Source: an uncultured Muribaculaceae bacterium (GTDB taxonomy: Bacteria > Bacteroidota > Bacteroidia > Bacteroidales > Muribaculaceae). From it: a DNA stretch of 64,000 nucleotides. Of this stretch, positions 52,512 to 61,500 are shown one piece after another. Every line of letters begins with the position of its first letter. Position 1 is the first letter of the stretch. The stretch spans positions 62,001-126,000 of the forward strand of contig CANQQE010000004.1 of assembly GCA_947625935.1 (NCBI GenBank). Direction: 5' to 3'. A program made the translations under genes and the position numbers. The notes beneath the pieces are model-generated. The model saw only the letters and a program-made list of their open reading frames with translations, was not told where the DNA came from and did no database searches.

Positions 52512-53078
52512 TCAGCGTATGTTTATTAGCTTGTGGGTTTGCAGCGAAAGCCGCCAGCGAGGGTCGGCTTTGACTGCGGCGACCGCTGCGGCGGTGAGGG
52601 CGGCGTTGCGCTCCGGGTCGCTTGTGTCGCACGGCTGCAGGGAGCGTACGCGGGCTTTGACGCGGTCATAGGCCGACAGGTTCTGCCCCGGTTCCATGTA
52701 GAGGAGTTTAAGCTCGTCGACGCTTTCGACGGCCAAGGGCGCTCCTTTGGGGGAGCAGGTCACCCAGTCGACGCCGGGTGGCGGCGCTACTGTGCCGTTG
52801 GTCTCTATTTGAATGAACCGCCCTGCGGCGTGTAGCCTGTCGATAAGTGTTGAGGTGAGTTGCAGCGTCGGTTCGCCCCCTGTTATGACTACATGGCTTG
52901 CGGGGAAAGTGCAGACCATGTCGACAATCGCCTGCTCGGTCATCTCGGTAAATCCCCGGTGGTCGGTGTCGCAGAACTGGCAGGCGAGATTGCATCCCGC
53001 CAGCCTGACGAAGACAGCGGCTGTGCCGGCGAAGTGCCCCTCGCCCTGAAGCGAGTAGAAAATCTCGTTAACTTTCAT
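52512..53078 (-). CDS. queE: 7-carboxy-7-deazaguanine synthase QueE
   Basis: A 188-residue radical-SAM enzyme that converts carboxytetrahydropterin to carboxydeazaguanine in queuosine biosynthesis. The iron-sulfur motif CNLACQFC (Cys-x3-Cys-x2-Cys) and the glycine-rich GGEPTLQ are visible. The short length is normal for the small QueE type. It overlaps queD by four bases (ATGA), giving a two-gene unit; QueD makes its substrate. A queuosine-type riboswitch was not seen. Confidence 0.95.
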   Translation of the reverse strand: MKVNEIFYSLQGEGHFAGTAAVFVRLAGCNLACQFCDTDHRGFTEMTEQAIVDMVCTFPASHVVITGGEPTLQLTSTLIDRLHAAGRFIQIETNGTVAPPPGVDWVTCSPKGAPLAVESVDELKLLYMEPGQNLSAYDRVKARVRSLQPCDTSDPERNAALTAAAVAAVKADPRWRLSLQTHKLINIR

Positions 53079-53434
53079 GGAATTATGTCGTCGCGCACTG
53101 TGTCGTCGGCAATGTAGACCGCGGTGTTGTTCTCGCTCTCCTGTACCATCGCCTTGTAGCAGTGTGGCACCTGCTCGGTCACCCAGCGGGCTATGTTTTC
53201 GGCGGTGGGGTTGAACGGCAGCAGCTCGTTGAAGTTGCCGTGGTCTAAAAGCGCATGGATTTTCTCTTTGATATGTTTGAAGTCAATCACCATCCCCTCG
53301 GGGTTCAGCTCGCGCGCCCGGCAGTAGACAGTGATTATCCAGTTGTGTCCGTGCAGGTTGCGGCAAGGGCTGTCGTACGGGAGGTCGAGCCGGTGGCTCC
53401 CGGATATTTCAAGGCGTTTTGAAACGTAGTACAT
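53075..53434 (-). CDS. queD: 6-carboxytetrahydropterin synthase QueD
   Basis: A 119-residue T-fold protein that makes the precursor for QueE from dihydroneopterin triphosphate. The zinc ligands appear as SGSHRL and NLHGHNW, and the catalytic Cys in DSPCRNLHGH. The segment MVIDFKHIKEKIHALLDHGNFNEL is also characteristic. It is first in the queDE unit and is preceded by a consensus promoter. Confidence 0.95.
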   Translation of the reverse strand: MYYVSKRLEISGSHRLDLPYDSPCRNLHGHNWIITVYCRARELNPEGMVIDFKHIKEKIHALLDHGNFNELLPFNPTAENIARWVTEQVPHCYKAMVQESENNTAVYIADDTVRDDIIP

Positions 53435-53454
53435 CGTCTGATTATATGGTATCG

Positions 53455-53486
53455 CAAAATTAATTAATTCCCTTCAATATGTCAAA
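53455..53486 (-). promoter_or_regulatory. Promoter of queDE
   Basis: Minus strand: TTTG, 20 bases, TAATTTTG; both boxes perfect. The queD ATG is about 20 bases beyond the -7 box. Confidence 0.7.
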
Positions 53487-53628
53487 ACCGCTTCCCCGTC
53501 CAGCCGTGACGAATAATCATTTTTAGGTAATTTAGGTTAAATTAATCACGCTTAAACAGGTTTCGGTTAGTCGATAAATTAACTGAAATTACTTAAATTT
53601 AGGTATTTTCACACATCTCTGGCGGTTC

Positions 53629-53636
53629 TAATTTTG
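53629..53636 (+). promoter_or_regulatory. -7 box upstream of the truncated lipoprotein gene
   Basis: TAATTTTG on the plus strand, about 28 bases before the ATG; the -33 region has only TTTC-type similarity. Confidence 0.45.
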
Positions 53637-53664
53637 CGGCGGAATTTTAAAACAACCAATCGTT

Positions 53665-53955
53665 ATGAAAAAATTTAAACAGTTTGCAACTCTCATCCTC
53701 CTCTCAGTTATGTTTGTAACCGCCGCGGCTTCATGCAGTGATGACGACGACGATCCCGCGGCAGCAGCCGCCAAGGAAATCGCCGGAACTTACAACGGTA
53801 ATCTTACATGCACGGTGATGGGCTCGGAAAGTGTCTTTGAGGACAGGACGTTTGTCGTCACAGCCACGAGCGACTCGGAGGTCAGTGTGAAAACCGACGC
53901 CTTCGGCGAGGCCCAAAAAAAGAGCCCACCCTCTAAGTGGAGAGAGTGGGGCTGA
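53665..53955 (+). pseudogene. Truncated calycin-like lipoprotein
   Basis: A 96-residue open frame with a lipobox-type signal (VTAAASCSDDDDD, Cys after ASC) followed by the opening of a calycin-like domain (AKEIAGTYNGNLTCTVMG, then DRTFVVTATSDSEVSVK). The domain normally continues for about 80 more residues, but the frame ends after the unrelated tail KKSPPSKWREWG. The truncation begins at a poly-A run followed by a hairpin that looks like a minus-strand terminator. I read this as a broken gene; a short functional lipoprotein is the alternative. Confidence 0.65.
53914..53952 (-). terminator. Hairpin with T-tract at the truncation point
   Basis: On the minus strand, AGCCCCACTCTC pairs imperfectly with GAGGGTGGGCT, followed by a run of seven T. 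It lies at the end of the truncated lipoprotein frame, on the opposite strand. Confidence 0.55.
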
Positions 53956-54084
53956 GAAGGTCATCGGTGTATTAGTCTTGACTTTTTAATAAAGCCAGCA
54001 AAATGCCTTCTCTGCTATTATGAACACAGGGGTGACGGTATTGTTCGGCGAGGGTGCGGATTTTTTTTCGCGTTAAGGGGAATA

Positions 54085-54119
54085 TGAAAAAACCGCAGCC
54101 CGAAGTGGGTTGCGGTTTT
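54085..54119 (-). terminator. Terminator of the tRNA-Val gene
   Basis: Stem of about 13 bases with one G-U pair (AAAACCGCAACCC / GGGCTGCGGTTTT), loop near ACTTC, and a run of T on the minus strand, just after the tRNA. Confidence 0.8.
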
Positions 54120-54125
54120 GTGGTG

Positions 54126-54200
54126 TGGGCGCTGAGGGATTCGAACCCCCGACCCTCTGCTTGTAAGGCAGACGCTCTGAACCAGCTGAGCTAAGCGCCC
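54126..54200 (-). tRNA. tRNA-Val(TAC)
   Basis: A complete cloverleaf is readable on the minus strand: acceptor stem GGGCGCT / AGCGCCC, D-arm containing AGCTCAGCTGGTT, anticodon loop with TAC (reading GTA), and a T-arm with GGTTCGAATC. The discriminator base is A; the CCA end is not encoded and must be added by the nucleotidyltransferase. Its own promoter and terminator flank it. Confidence 0.97.
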
Positions 54201-54219
54201 TTTCTTGTCGAAAGCGTTG

Positions 54220-54251
54220 CAAAGTTACGATGTTTTTTTGTACCGTGCAAC
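54220..54251 (-). promoter_or_regulatory. Promoter of tRNA-Val
   Basis: Minus strand: GTTG (one base off TTTG), 20 bases, then a perfect TAACTTTG. The predicted start leaves only a short leader before the tRNA. Confidence 0.6.
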
Positions 54252-54261
54252 AGTTTCACCA

Positions 54262-54298
54262 AAAAAAATGTGTTCCGATTGCCGGAACACATTTTTTT
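54262..54298 (-). terminator. Terminator of the von Willebrand A lipoprotein gene
   Basis: A 16-base perfect stem AAAAAAATGTGTTCCG / CGGAACACATTTTTTT with loop ATTGC. It is symmetrical and T-rich on both strands, so it can act in both directions. Confidence 0.85.
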
Positions 54299-54358
54299 AA
54301 TTATGACAAATGGCGTTTCCACGCTGTGAATCAGCACAGAACTCAAGAAAAACTGTCT

Positions 54359-55552
54359 TTATTCCTCTACGCCGTTTGTGAAGTTGAAGTTGATGATTTT
54401 CTCTGCGCGTACCGCTTTGTCGAGTGATTGAACGGTGATTTTGATTTCGTGAGAGTTTCCATCGTTAAGGGCGTCAATGTTGGTGCAGCGAATCACTGAC
54501 GAGTTTTGCATAGCACCGGTGACGGGGAGTGTGGTGAGGTCCCAGTCGCTTGCATAACCGTCAACAAAGATGTTGCTGCCGCCGGTATATGCCGACATCA
54601 GCCAGGGCTTCTCATAATAGAGGTCGTTCCAGTAGCCATTGTCGTCGCGTTCATAACCGCTGTAAACAGAGTGTACCGTGCCGAAGCTGGCTTTCCAGTT
54701 GTTGTTTTCGGGGTTGAGGTATTCGACTGACCAAATAGATTTTCCGTAGGGCTGGTTGGGTTCGTCGGTGAAGTTGACATATATGCGGTTGGCACCGCCG
54801 CGGAATTTGTAGTTGTCATTGGCGAAGTGGAGGGCTACCATGCCGCACTCGTTGTAAGAACCGTTCTCGTAGTTACCGCTCTGACGTGCTTGATAGGCGA
54901 GTGCTTCAGCGTCGTCGCCGCCAAAGTTCCATGTGCGGTATGTGCCGGTAGAGCGGTTGAGGTATTCCTGAAGGGCGTCGGTTGTCGTGAGGTTGAGACC
55001 GCCATCGATGGCGTGTGAGTCATCACCGTATCCCACGCAGCCTACGCGGAGGTCGAGACCTGCCTGAGTGAGTGCTGCTGTCCAGTTTACGATGCTGTTG
55101 GCTACAGCGTCGGCTTCTTCGCTCATACTTCCTGAGTTGTCAACGAGGAATACAACATCGGCTAAAAGTGTGCGCGAATTGTCGTCGGCTACGTTGTAAA
55201 CGTCGATGCCTTTGGGCTTGCCATCGACCGTTACCCAGATGTTTTGTTTTGACTTATCGGCTGTGCCAATGAGCTTTAGCCATGAACCTGTGCTTTCGTC
55301 CCAGACACCGGTCATGTCGATTGCGAGATAGGAGTGTCCTTTTTCTTCTTTGACTGCGATAGCCGAGTTGGGGAGGGTTACTGTCGGGTTGGAGATTACG
55401 GGAGCTTGTGTGGCTTCGCTGTCATCGGGGATTCCAAGTTCTTGATTAGCAGTGTTTCCACCTTTGTCGTCGTCGGAGCAAGAGGCGAGGGTTAGTGCTG
55501 CGGCGGCGAGTGTCGCATAAGAGATGCCGCGTAGGAAATGTAAATTTTTCAT
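54359..55552 (-). CDS. von Willebrand factor type A domain lipoprotein
   Basis: A 397-residue surface or periplasmic lipoprotein. The lipobox LASC follows the signal peptide (about residue 24). The VWA domain has the metal-ion adhesion site DNSGSMSEE (D-x-S-x-S) within DVVFLVDNSGSMSEE, and continues with LRVGCVGYGDDSHAIDG. The region before it is acidic and repeat-poor. Such domains bind proteins or metals. It is transcribed alone between tRNA-Val and bioB. The ligand is unknown. Confidence 0.88.
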   Translation of the reverse strand: MKNLHFLRGISYATLAAAALTLASCSDDDKGGNTANQELGIPDDSEATQAPVISNPTVTLPNSAIAVKEEKGHSYLAIDMTGVWDESTGSWLKLIGTADKSKQNIWVTVDGKPKGIDVYNVADDNSRTLLADVVFLVDNSGSMSEEADAVANSIVNWTAALTQAGLDLRVGCVGYGDDSHAIDGGLNLTTTDALQEYLNRSTGTYRTWNFGGDDAEALAYQARQSGNYENGSYNECGMVALHFANDNYKFRGGANRIYVNFTDEPNQPYGKSIWSVEYLNPENNNWKASFGTVHSVYSGYERDDNGYWNDLYYEKPWLMSAYTGGSNIFVDGYASDWDLTTLPVTGAMQNSSVIRCTNIDALNDGNSHEIKITVQSLDKAVRAEKIINFNFTNGVEE

Positions 55553-55616
55553 AAAAAAACTATGATTGGTTGTATGTTTCGATTTAGAAAATGAGAACTT
55601 CTAAAGGTTTATGTCG

Positions 55617-55624
55617 CAAATTTA
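55617..55624 (-). promoter_or_regulatory. -7 box upstream of the VWA lipoprotein gene
   Basis: TAAATTTG on the minus strand, about 65 bases before the ATG; the -33 element is poor. Confidence 0.5.
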
Positions 55625-55648
55625 AGGGAAATAACCCATTGATTGAGG

Positions 55649-56653
55649 TTATTTAACATTATTAACAGTCGGATCGGTTTTTTCGTATTGTGGGAGTTTG
55701 AAGCCGGCGGCTTTGAACATGGTGTGATCCTGGTCGATGTTGTTGCCGACAGTGGTGAGCATATCTCCGACGAGCGCGCCGTTGATGCCTCCGCGGAGTA
55801 TGCGTCGATTGGCCTCGGGGGAGAGGCGTTTGCGTCCGCCGGCGAAACGGATGGCGGCGTCGGGGGCGACGAAGCGCATGAGGGCTACCGTTCGCACCAC
55901 TTCATCTTCGGGGATGGGGGGTGTGTCCTGGAGGGGTGTCCCTTTGATGGGGATGAGGATGTTTACGGGGATTGATGTGGCTCCGGCTTCGATGGCTTCG
56001 GCTGTCATCTCAAGCCGTTGCCTCATTGTCTCTCCCATGCCGATGATGCCTCCGCTGCATATTTCCATCCCGACTTCGCGTGCGGCCCTGATTGTGGCTA
56101 ACTTGTCGGCGCGGGTGTGGGTGGTGCAAAGGTTGTGGAAGTTGGATGCTGATGTCTCGAGGTTGCAGTGGTATCGGCGCACTCCGGCGTCCCATAGCTG
56201 TTGGAGTTCGGTCTTTCCGAGGAGTCCCATGGATGCGCAGAGGGCTATGGGTGATTCGCGGCTTATGCGGCGGAATGTCTCGCAGAACCGCCTGATGTCG
56301 GCGGGGCTTACTTTGCGTCCGCTTGTGACGAGTGAGAATCGCGCGACGCCGCGGTCGGTGTTGACGCGGAGGTGTTCCGCCAGTTCGTTGTCGGGGATGT
56401 ATTCGTATTCCGCGACGCCGGTGTTGTGGTGGCGTGACTGCGCGCACCATTTGCAGTCTTCGGTGCATCGGCCTGAGCGGGCGTTGACGATGGAGCAGGT
56501 GTCGATCGTGTCGCCGCAGCGTGCGCGTCGTATGCGGTCGGCCGCGTCGCAGAGGGTGTCGGTGTCGTAGGTTTCGTTGAGAGCCATGGCTTCGTCGACG
56601 GTGGCTGCGATGCCGCTGATGGCTTTGTCGGTCAGTGAGTTGAGTAGTTGCAT
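55649..56653 (-). CDS. bioB: Biotin synthase
   Basis: A 334-residue radical-SAM enzyme that inserts sulfur into dethiobiotin. The cluster-binding motif is CTEDCKWCAQS (Cys-x3-Cys-x2-Cys), and the YHCNLETSASNF segment and ICSGGIIGMGET also match the family. No other biotin genes are next to it. It depends on iron-sulfur clusters and SAM, which other genes in this window supply. The stretch upstream contains the SRP RNA on the other strand. Confidence 0.95.
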   Translation of the reverse strand: MQLLNSLTDKAISGIAATVDEAMALNETYDTDTLCDAADRIRRARCGDTIDTCSIVNARSGRCTEDCKWCAQSRHHNTGVAEYEYIPDNELAEHLRVNTDRGVARFSLVTSGRKVSPADIRRFCETFRRISRESPIALCASMGLLGKTELQQLWDAGVRRYHCNLETSASNFHNLCTTHTRADKLATIRAAREVGMEICSGGIIGMGETMRQRLEMTAEAIEAGATSIPVNILIPIKGTPLQDTPPIPEDEVVRTVALMRFVAPDAAIRFAGGRKRLSPEANRRILRGGINGALVGDMLTTVGNNIDQDHTMFKAAGFKLPQYEKTDPTVNNVK

Positions 56654-56744
56654 TGTGATGTGTCGGTTGGTTGACTTGCGCGAAGTTACTTAAAATATGG
56701 CGTAAATTTTATCGCATTGTTGTGGTATATTTGTGGAAAATGCT

Positions 56745-56752
56745 TACCTTTG
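56745..56752 (+). promoter_or_regulatory. -7 box of the SRP RNA gene
   Basis: TACCTTTG on the plus strand, six bases before the predicted RNA 5' end. The -33 region is only a partial match. Confidence 0.6.
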
Positions 56753-56757
56753 CAGTC

Positions 56758-56854
56758 GGGTAAGTCCTATACGACCAGCTCCCCGGGAACTCCGCCAGGT
56801 CTTGATCGAAGCAACGGTACCGGGTCGTAGCGGTGCGATGTAGTCAGCTTACCC
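56758..56854 (+). ncRNA. ffs: Signal recognition particle RNA (4.5S type)
   Basis: A 97-base RNA whose ends pair (GGGTAAG with CTTACCC). The conserved Ffh-binding domain is recognisable as CAGGTC, a loop, then GAAGCAACGGTA, equivalent to the E. coli block AGGTC-six bases-GAAGCA. The loop here is TTGATC rather than the usual CGGAAG. A T-run follows at once. SRP RNA joins Ffh to target membrane proteins. The gene lies divergently upstream of bioB. Confidence 0.9.
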
Positions 56855-56864
56855 TTTTTTTATG

Positions 56865-56905
56865 CCCTGCGGGGCCGCCGAAACCGGCGGCCCCGCAGGG
56901 TGTTT
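56865..56905 (+). terminator. Large GC-rich hairpin terminator after ffs
   Basis: A 16-base perfect stem CCCTGCGGGGCCGCCG / CGGCGGCCCCGCAGGG with loop AAAC, then TGTTTTT on the plus strand. It follows the short T-run after the SRP RNA and may also separate it from metK. Confidence 0.75.
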
Positions 56906-56916
56906 TTGGTGGGAGT

Positions 56917-56936
56917 GGCCGGCCCATGGGCCGGCC
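56917..56936. repeat. 20-base GC-rich palindrome before metK 3' end
   Basis: GGCCGGCCCATGGGCCGGCC is a perfect self-complementary sequence nine bases after the metK stop in transcript sense. It may act as a REP-like element or as a metK terminator, but no T-run follows on the minus strand. Confidence 0.6.
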
Positions 56937-56944
56937 CTACGGTG

Positions 56945-58258
56945 TCAGAGGGAGAAGGCTTTGCGGATGGGGTCGATCATGTCGAGTTTTTCCCATGTGA
57001 AGAGTTCTACCTCGAGGTCTTTTTCTCCTTCGTAGCGTGAGCGGAAGTGTTTGGTTACTTTGCGTGGTGAGCGTCCGAAGTGTCCGTAGGTGGCGGTTTC
57101 CTGATAGATTGGTGCGCGCAGCTTGAGGCGTCTTTCGATTGCGTTGGGCCGCATATCGAACAGGGTGGCCACGATTGCCGATATTTCCGCGTCGGTTTTG
57201 TCGACTTTGGCCGTGCCGTTGGTGTTGACGTAGAGGCTTACGGGCTGTGCGACTCCGATTGCGTAGGCTACCTGTACGAGCGCTTCGTCGGCGATTCCGG
57301 CGGCCACGAGGTTTTTGGCTATGTGGCGCGCGGCGTAGGCTGCTGAGCGGTCAACTTTGGATGGGTCTTTGCCGGAGAACGCGCCTCCTCCGTGTGCTCC
57401 CCGTCCGCCGTAGGTGTCGACGATGATTTTGCGGCCGGTGAGTCCGGTGTCGCCGTGGGGGCCGCCGATCACGAATTTGCCGGTGGGGTTGACGTGGAGA
57501 ATGAAGTCGTCGTCAAATAGCGCCTGAACGTCGGGGGGGAGCGTGGCCTTGACGCGCGGTATCAGTTGCTCGCGCACGTCGCGGCTTATGATGTCGAGCA
57601 TCTTGGCGTCGGCTTCTTCTTGAGAGAGGTCGGCTGAGGGCTTGATGAAGTCGTCGTGCTGTGTGGAAATCACGATTGTGTGGACGCGTACGGGTCGGTT
57701 GTTTTCGTCGTATTCGATGGTTACCTGGCTTTTCGAGTCGGGCCTGAGGTAGCTGACGTTTTGTCCGGCGTCGTCGCGGTAGGTCATTGCCGAGCGGTCG
57801 CGGCGTATGCGTGAAAGTTCTTTGAGCAGGTCGTGGCTCAGCGACAGCGGCAGGGGCATTAGTTCGGGTGTCTCGTTGCAAGCGTAGCCGAACATCATTC
57901 CTTGGTCGCCGGCGCCCTGATCTTCGGCGTTGGCTCGCTCGACTCCGCGGTTTATGTCGCCGCTCTGTTCGTGGAGCGCAGAGAACACGCCGCAGGCTTC
58001 GGCGTCGAATTTAAGCTCTGACCGGTTGTAGCCTATGCCGTTTATGACTTGGCGTGTGACCTCCATGAGGTCGATGTAGGATCGGCTTTTTACTTCGCCG
58101 GCCACCACGACCTGTCCTGTCGTGACGAGTGTCTCACAGGCCACCTTTGATTGTGGGTCGTAGGCGAGAAATTCGTCGAGAATGGCGTCAGAGATTTGGT
58201 CAGCGACTTTGTCGGGATGTCCCTCAGACACTGATTCGGATGTGAAAAGGTAATTCAT
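56945..58258 (-). CDS. metK: S-adenosylmethionine synthase
   Basis: A 437-residue enzyme that makes SAM from methionine and ATP. Signatures are [15 protein letters not shown] at the start, [27 protein letters not shown]-type loop segments (key parts [12 protein letters not shown]), and [11 protein letters not shown]. The length matches the longer Bacteroidota MetK. A SAM-II riboswitch lies directly upstream and ends 11 bases before the ATG. SAM made here feeds several methyltransferases and radical-SAM enzymes encoded in this window. Confidence 0.97.
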   Translation of the reverse strand: MNYLFTSESVSEGHPDKVADQISDAILDEFLAYDPQSKVACETLVTTGQVVVAGEVKSRSYIDLMEVTRQVINGIGYNRSELKFDAEACGVFSALHEQSGDINRGVERANAEDQGAGDQGMMFGYACNETPELMPLPLSLSHDLLKELSRIRRDRSAMTYRDDAGQNVSYLRPDSKSQVTIEYDENNRPVRVHTIVISTQHDDFIKPSADLSQEEADAKMLDIISRDVREQLIPRVKATLPPDVQALFDDDFILHVNPTGKFVIGGPHGDTGLTGRKIIVDTYGGRGAHGGGAFSGKDPSKVDRSAAYAARHIAKNLVAAGIADEALVQVAYAIGVAQPVSLYVNTNGTAKVDKTDAEISAIVATLFDMRPNAIERRLKLRAPIYQETATYGHFGRSPRKVTKHFRSRYEGEKDLEVELFTWEKLDMIDPIRKAFSL

Positions 58259-58267
58259 TTGTGATTA

Positions 58268-58320
58268 ATTTTAGCATTGTTTTTTCAGGTGGTCGCAAGC
58301 AATCAAATTTGTCCACCCAG
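58268..58320 (-). promoter_or_regulatory. SAM-II riboswitch controlling metK
   Basis: Minus-strand RNA reads GGGTGGACAAATTTG, then TTGCTTGCGACCACC, then TGAAAAAACAATGCTAAAA. The P1 stem GGTGG (58313-58317) pairs with CCACC (58288-58292). The SAM-II hallmarks are a TTTG loop, GCTTGC before the second strand, an A-rich linker and the final GCTAAA. The element ends 11 bases before the metK ATG, the usual translational arrangement: bound SAM would hide the ribosome entry region. A -7 box lies about ten bases upstream of the element. Confidence 0.88.
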
Positions 58321-58330
58321 TTGATTGCCG

Positions 58331-58338
58331 CGAAGGTA
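58331..58338 (-). promoter_or_regulatory. -7 box upstream of the metK riboswitch
   Basis: TACCTTCG (one base off TAnnTTTG) on the minus strand, placed so that transcription would start just before the riboswitch. No clear -33 element. Confidence 0.5.
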
Positions 58339-58430
58339 AGGATTGTTTCGGTCATCCCCAAGCCCGGTCGTGTTAAATTTTGATGAATCGGGGGGCGGGT
58401 ATAGGATCGGGGTGGTGTGTATAAAACGGA

Positions 58431-58487
58431 CTAAGGACCGGCTTCACAGTCGGTCCTTAGCTTGGGCGCGTTTTTTTTGCCGCGCCC
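58431..58487 (-). terminator. Tandem hairpins after the giant T9SS cargo gene
   Basis: Two stems: GGGCGCG / CGCGCCC with an A/T-rich loop (58464-58487), and CTAAGGACCG / CGGTCCTTAG with a 10-base loop (58431-58460). In minus-strand sense a TCCGTTTTAT tail follows the second. They lie between the cargo gene and metK and can isolate the two transcripts. Confidence 0.75.
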
Positions 58488-58550
58488 GGTAGTATTAATA
58501 ATCTACTTGTTACTTATATTTTTATAACTTGTCTTATCGCTCCATGACGA

Positions 58551-61500
58551 TTATCTATAGAGCATTTTGCTGACTCTGTCACCTTGGCGTACGATGTAGA
58601 TCTGGCCTTTGGCGGGGTTCATCACGCGTATGCCCTGGAGGTTGTAGAACTCGGTGTCGCCGTTGATCTGGTCGGCCATGATGTCCTCGACGCCTGTGGT
58701 TATTTCTTTGGCGTCACTGAAATCCACATCGCTCTCGGCTTTAGCCTGGAACAGGTACAGGTCGACCGCCTCGTTTTCGGCTTCGGCTTTGGCTGCCGCG
58801 GCTTGCGCTCCGTTGATCAGGTAACGCAGCCCGCTACCTTTAATCACGGGGTATACCGCGGCGAATGTGCCTGTGATATTGGCGGGTTTGCTGCTGCCTG
58901 CCGCGGGTGCTGTCGCTCCGTAGCTTGCCGCCGGGTTGATTTCGATCGGCAGACGGCGTGATTTCGCAGCCATTGTTGACCAGTCGTGTCTGTCGGCCCA
59001 GGCGGTTGTCCAGTTATCGTCCTTGCCCCATGAGTGTATCTCATAGTTTGTGTCTCCGCCGTCGTTGTGCCGGTTGATAAACACGTTATCGTTTCCGGCG
59101 TTTCCGGTTGCGTCATAGCAGAGGGGTTGGCCGCCGTTGGCCGAGCGTGTGCCCGCGAATTTGTGGATGTAGCTTGCGTGGTTATTTAACCGGTCAACGG
59201 TGTGTCCGTAGACACCCTTGTGTGAGCCGTCATAGAGAGCTTTCTGCTGAACATGGAAGGCCGCGTAGCTCTCAAGCTCGCTTTCGACACTGTAGTTCAT
59301 GTCGACCACTGCGTGGGCGTAGTGCCCGACGGAGATTTTGCCTGCGGGTTTACCTGGCCAGTCGTCATCCTTATTGGCTTCTTCAAGCTCTTTGGGCGAC
59401 ATATGGTAGTAGAAGTCTTCGTAGACGCGGTACATGGCTTTGCGGGTGCTCACATCCGGGGCTGCCATGTTGGCTGTGAAGCTTATCTCGGAGCTGGCCT
59501 CACCGTAGGGGTTGACGTATGTTTTGTCTCCCTTGGTGTATTCGACAAGGATGTGGCTGTCAAACTGAAGCTCGGTGTCAGCTTTGATGCGTTTACCCTT
59601 GCCGCCGTCGATCGCGTTTTCGAGCATATCGGGATTGCTCTCGACCTGGGAGAGATCCACGTCATAGAGGTTTAGGGAGACATCGTTTCGGGCGTTGTCG
59701 TTGACGCCGTTGATGTCGGTGTTGAACTTACTGTTCGCATAGTTGCCGTCGATAGCGGTGGTGGCGGGCATGAGGTAGAGCCGGTAGTTGACTCCGAATA
59801 CCCCTTCTTTGGTGACGTCACCGACGACGGGGAGGGCGCTGATTGTAGCGGGTGCCACCGTCTCGTTGAAGCGTTGGTATTTCACCGGGAGCGCGATCAC
59901 GGGGTTGTCCTCATCGAGCGTGAGGTTACCTTCTGAGTCGGCCTTGAAGCCGTTGAGGCGCGCGCCTGACGGGTGGGTCATATTGTTTTTGTGGGTATGT
60001 GTCACGCTTCGTGTCACTTTGGCCAACGTTACGTTGTTGACTGTCAGTGATGTGGCGGGAGCTATGACGTGGGTCTGGTCGGTGGCGGCGTCGAACTGGA
60101 GTATTGTCCATTGCGGAATGTCGCCTTCCTCGCTGATGAGATAGACTTTGAATGCGTAATTTGCAACGTCGTTATCGGCCATCTCGACAAGAGCGGTCTT
60201 GTCGGCGTTCCATGTCTTGAGCGCGGTGCCATTGGCGTCGGCGGCTGTCGGAGCGACGTTTTTCCAAACGGGGCTGATCGCCGGGTTCTGCTTGTCGGTG
60301 ATTTCCTGTTTGAAATACCATGTTCCGGCGGGCAGATATTCGCCGGTGGCGATAAGCACCTCGTCAGTTGTCGATGACGTGAAAGTGAATGGTTTCACTG
60401 TGGCCGAGTTGAGGCGTGTCGCAGTGGCGTCGTCGACCGTGATGACATAGTATTTCATAGTCTCGCGGACAGTCTTTTCGGTTTCGCCCACTTTGTCGTC
60501 GAGGAATGCGGCTACTGGTTCCACGTCAAGCTCGACGTTGAAGGAGTAGTTGGTGCCTTCGGCGTTGTTGAGGTTTCCGTCGTTGTCAAACATTTGCTGC
60601 CGGGCCGCTATGGTGACAGGCACGCGGGTCTCGTTGATCGGGAGCTCGTTGGAGAGCTGTTTCTTCACCTTGCCCTCGATTGTGGCCTCTACACGGTAGC
60701 GGTATTTGCCGGGGGTGAGCGTCTGCGGGTCGCTGAATGACAAGGATGTTTCCTCGGTCTTCATCTCACCCACGGTGCGGTTGGCGTTGCCGGTTTCAAC
60801 AAGTGTCTCGCTGCCGTCGGGGTTGAGGCGATACACCTTGTAGTCGGTCACCATCTTGCTGTCGTGCGATGTGTCTTTGTCGGGGATGTTGATCCACCAG
60901 TTGTAGCGGAGTGTCTTGCGCTTTGCGGTGTTGTAGCGCGCCTGGATTACCGGTTCGCAGACCGGCTCGACAAACTGCAGCACAGAGTTTTTGAAACTTG
61001 TCGACGGATTGTACCACAGCACCACTCGGCTGTAGAACTTCATCTGCGCCTGACTGTTTGATTTGGCAGTCGAGAAGTCGGCCGCATTGACGTCGCGCAA
61101 TGTCGGATAAAGAGTCACGTTACCGCCGTTGGCAGTGGTAAGGTCATAGCCGTAGACCTCTTTTTGCTGACCGCCTATACCGTGACCGCCATTCTCAAAG
61201 CACCACTGGAATGCGTCTTTGGCGCCTCCGTAGTCAACACCGTCCCATCCGGTTTTAAGATTACCGCCGCCACCTGACCAGACTTTGAATGCGCCCTGCA
61301 GCCACATATCTTTCACGACAAGGCACTGCCAGCCGGAGTTGTTGATGGCGTCTGTCGTTGTCCCGTAATCGTTGGGGAACACTTCTTTGTAACGATAGGT
61401 TTCGGATTCGTTGTTGAGTGAGATGCTGGTTCCACCGCCGATATTACTGCTATATGTGGGGTGAGCGGTATAAAGCCATTTGTAGGTGTCGACCTCGTAA

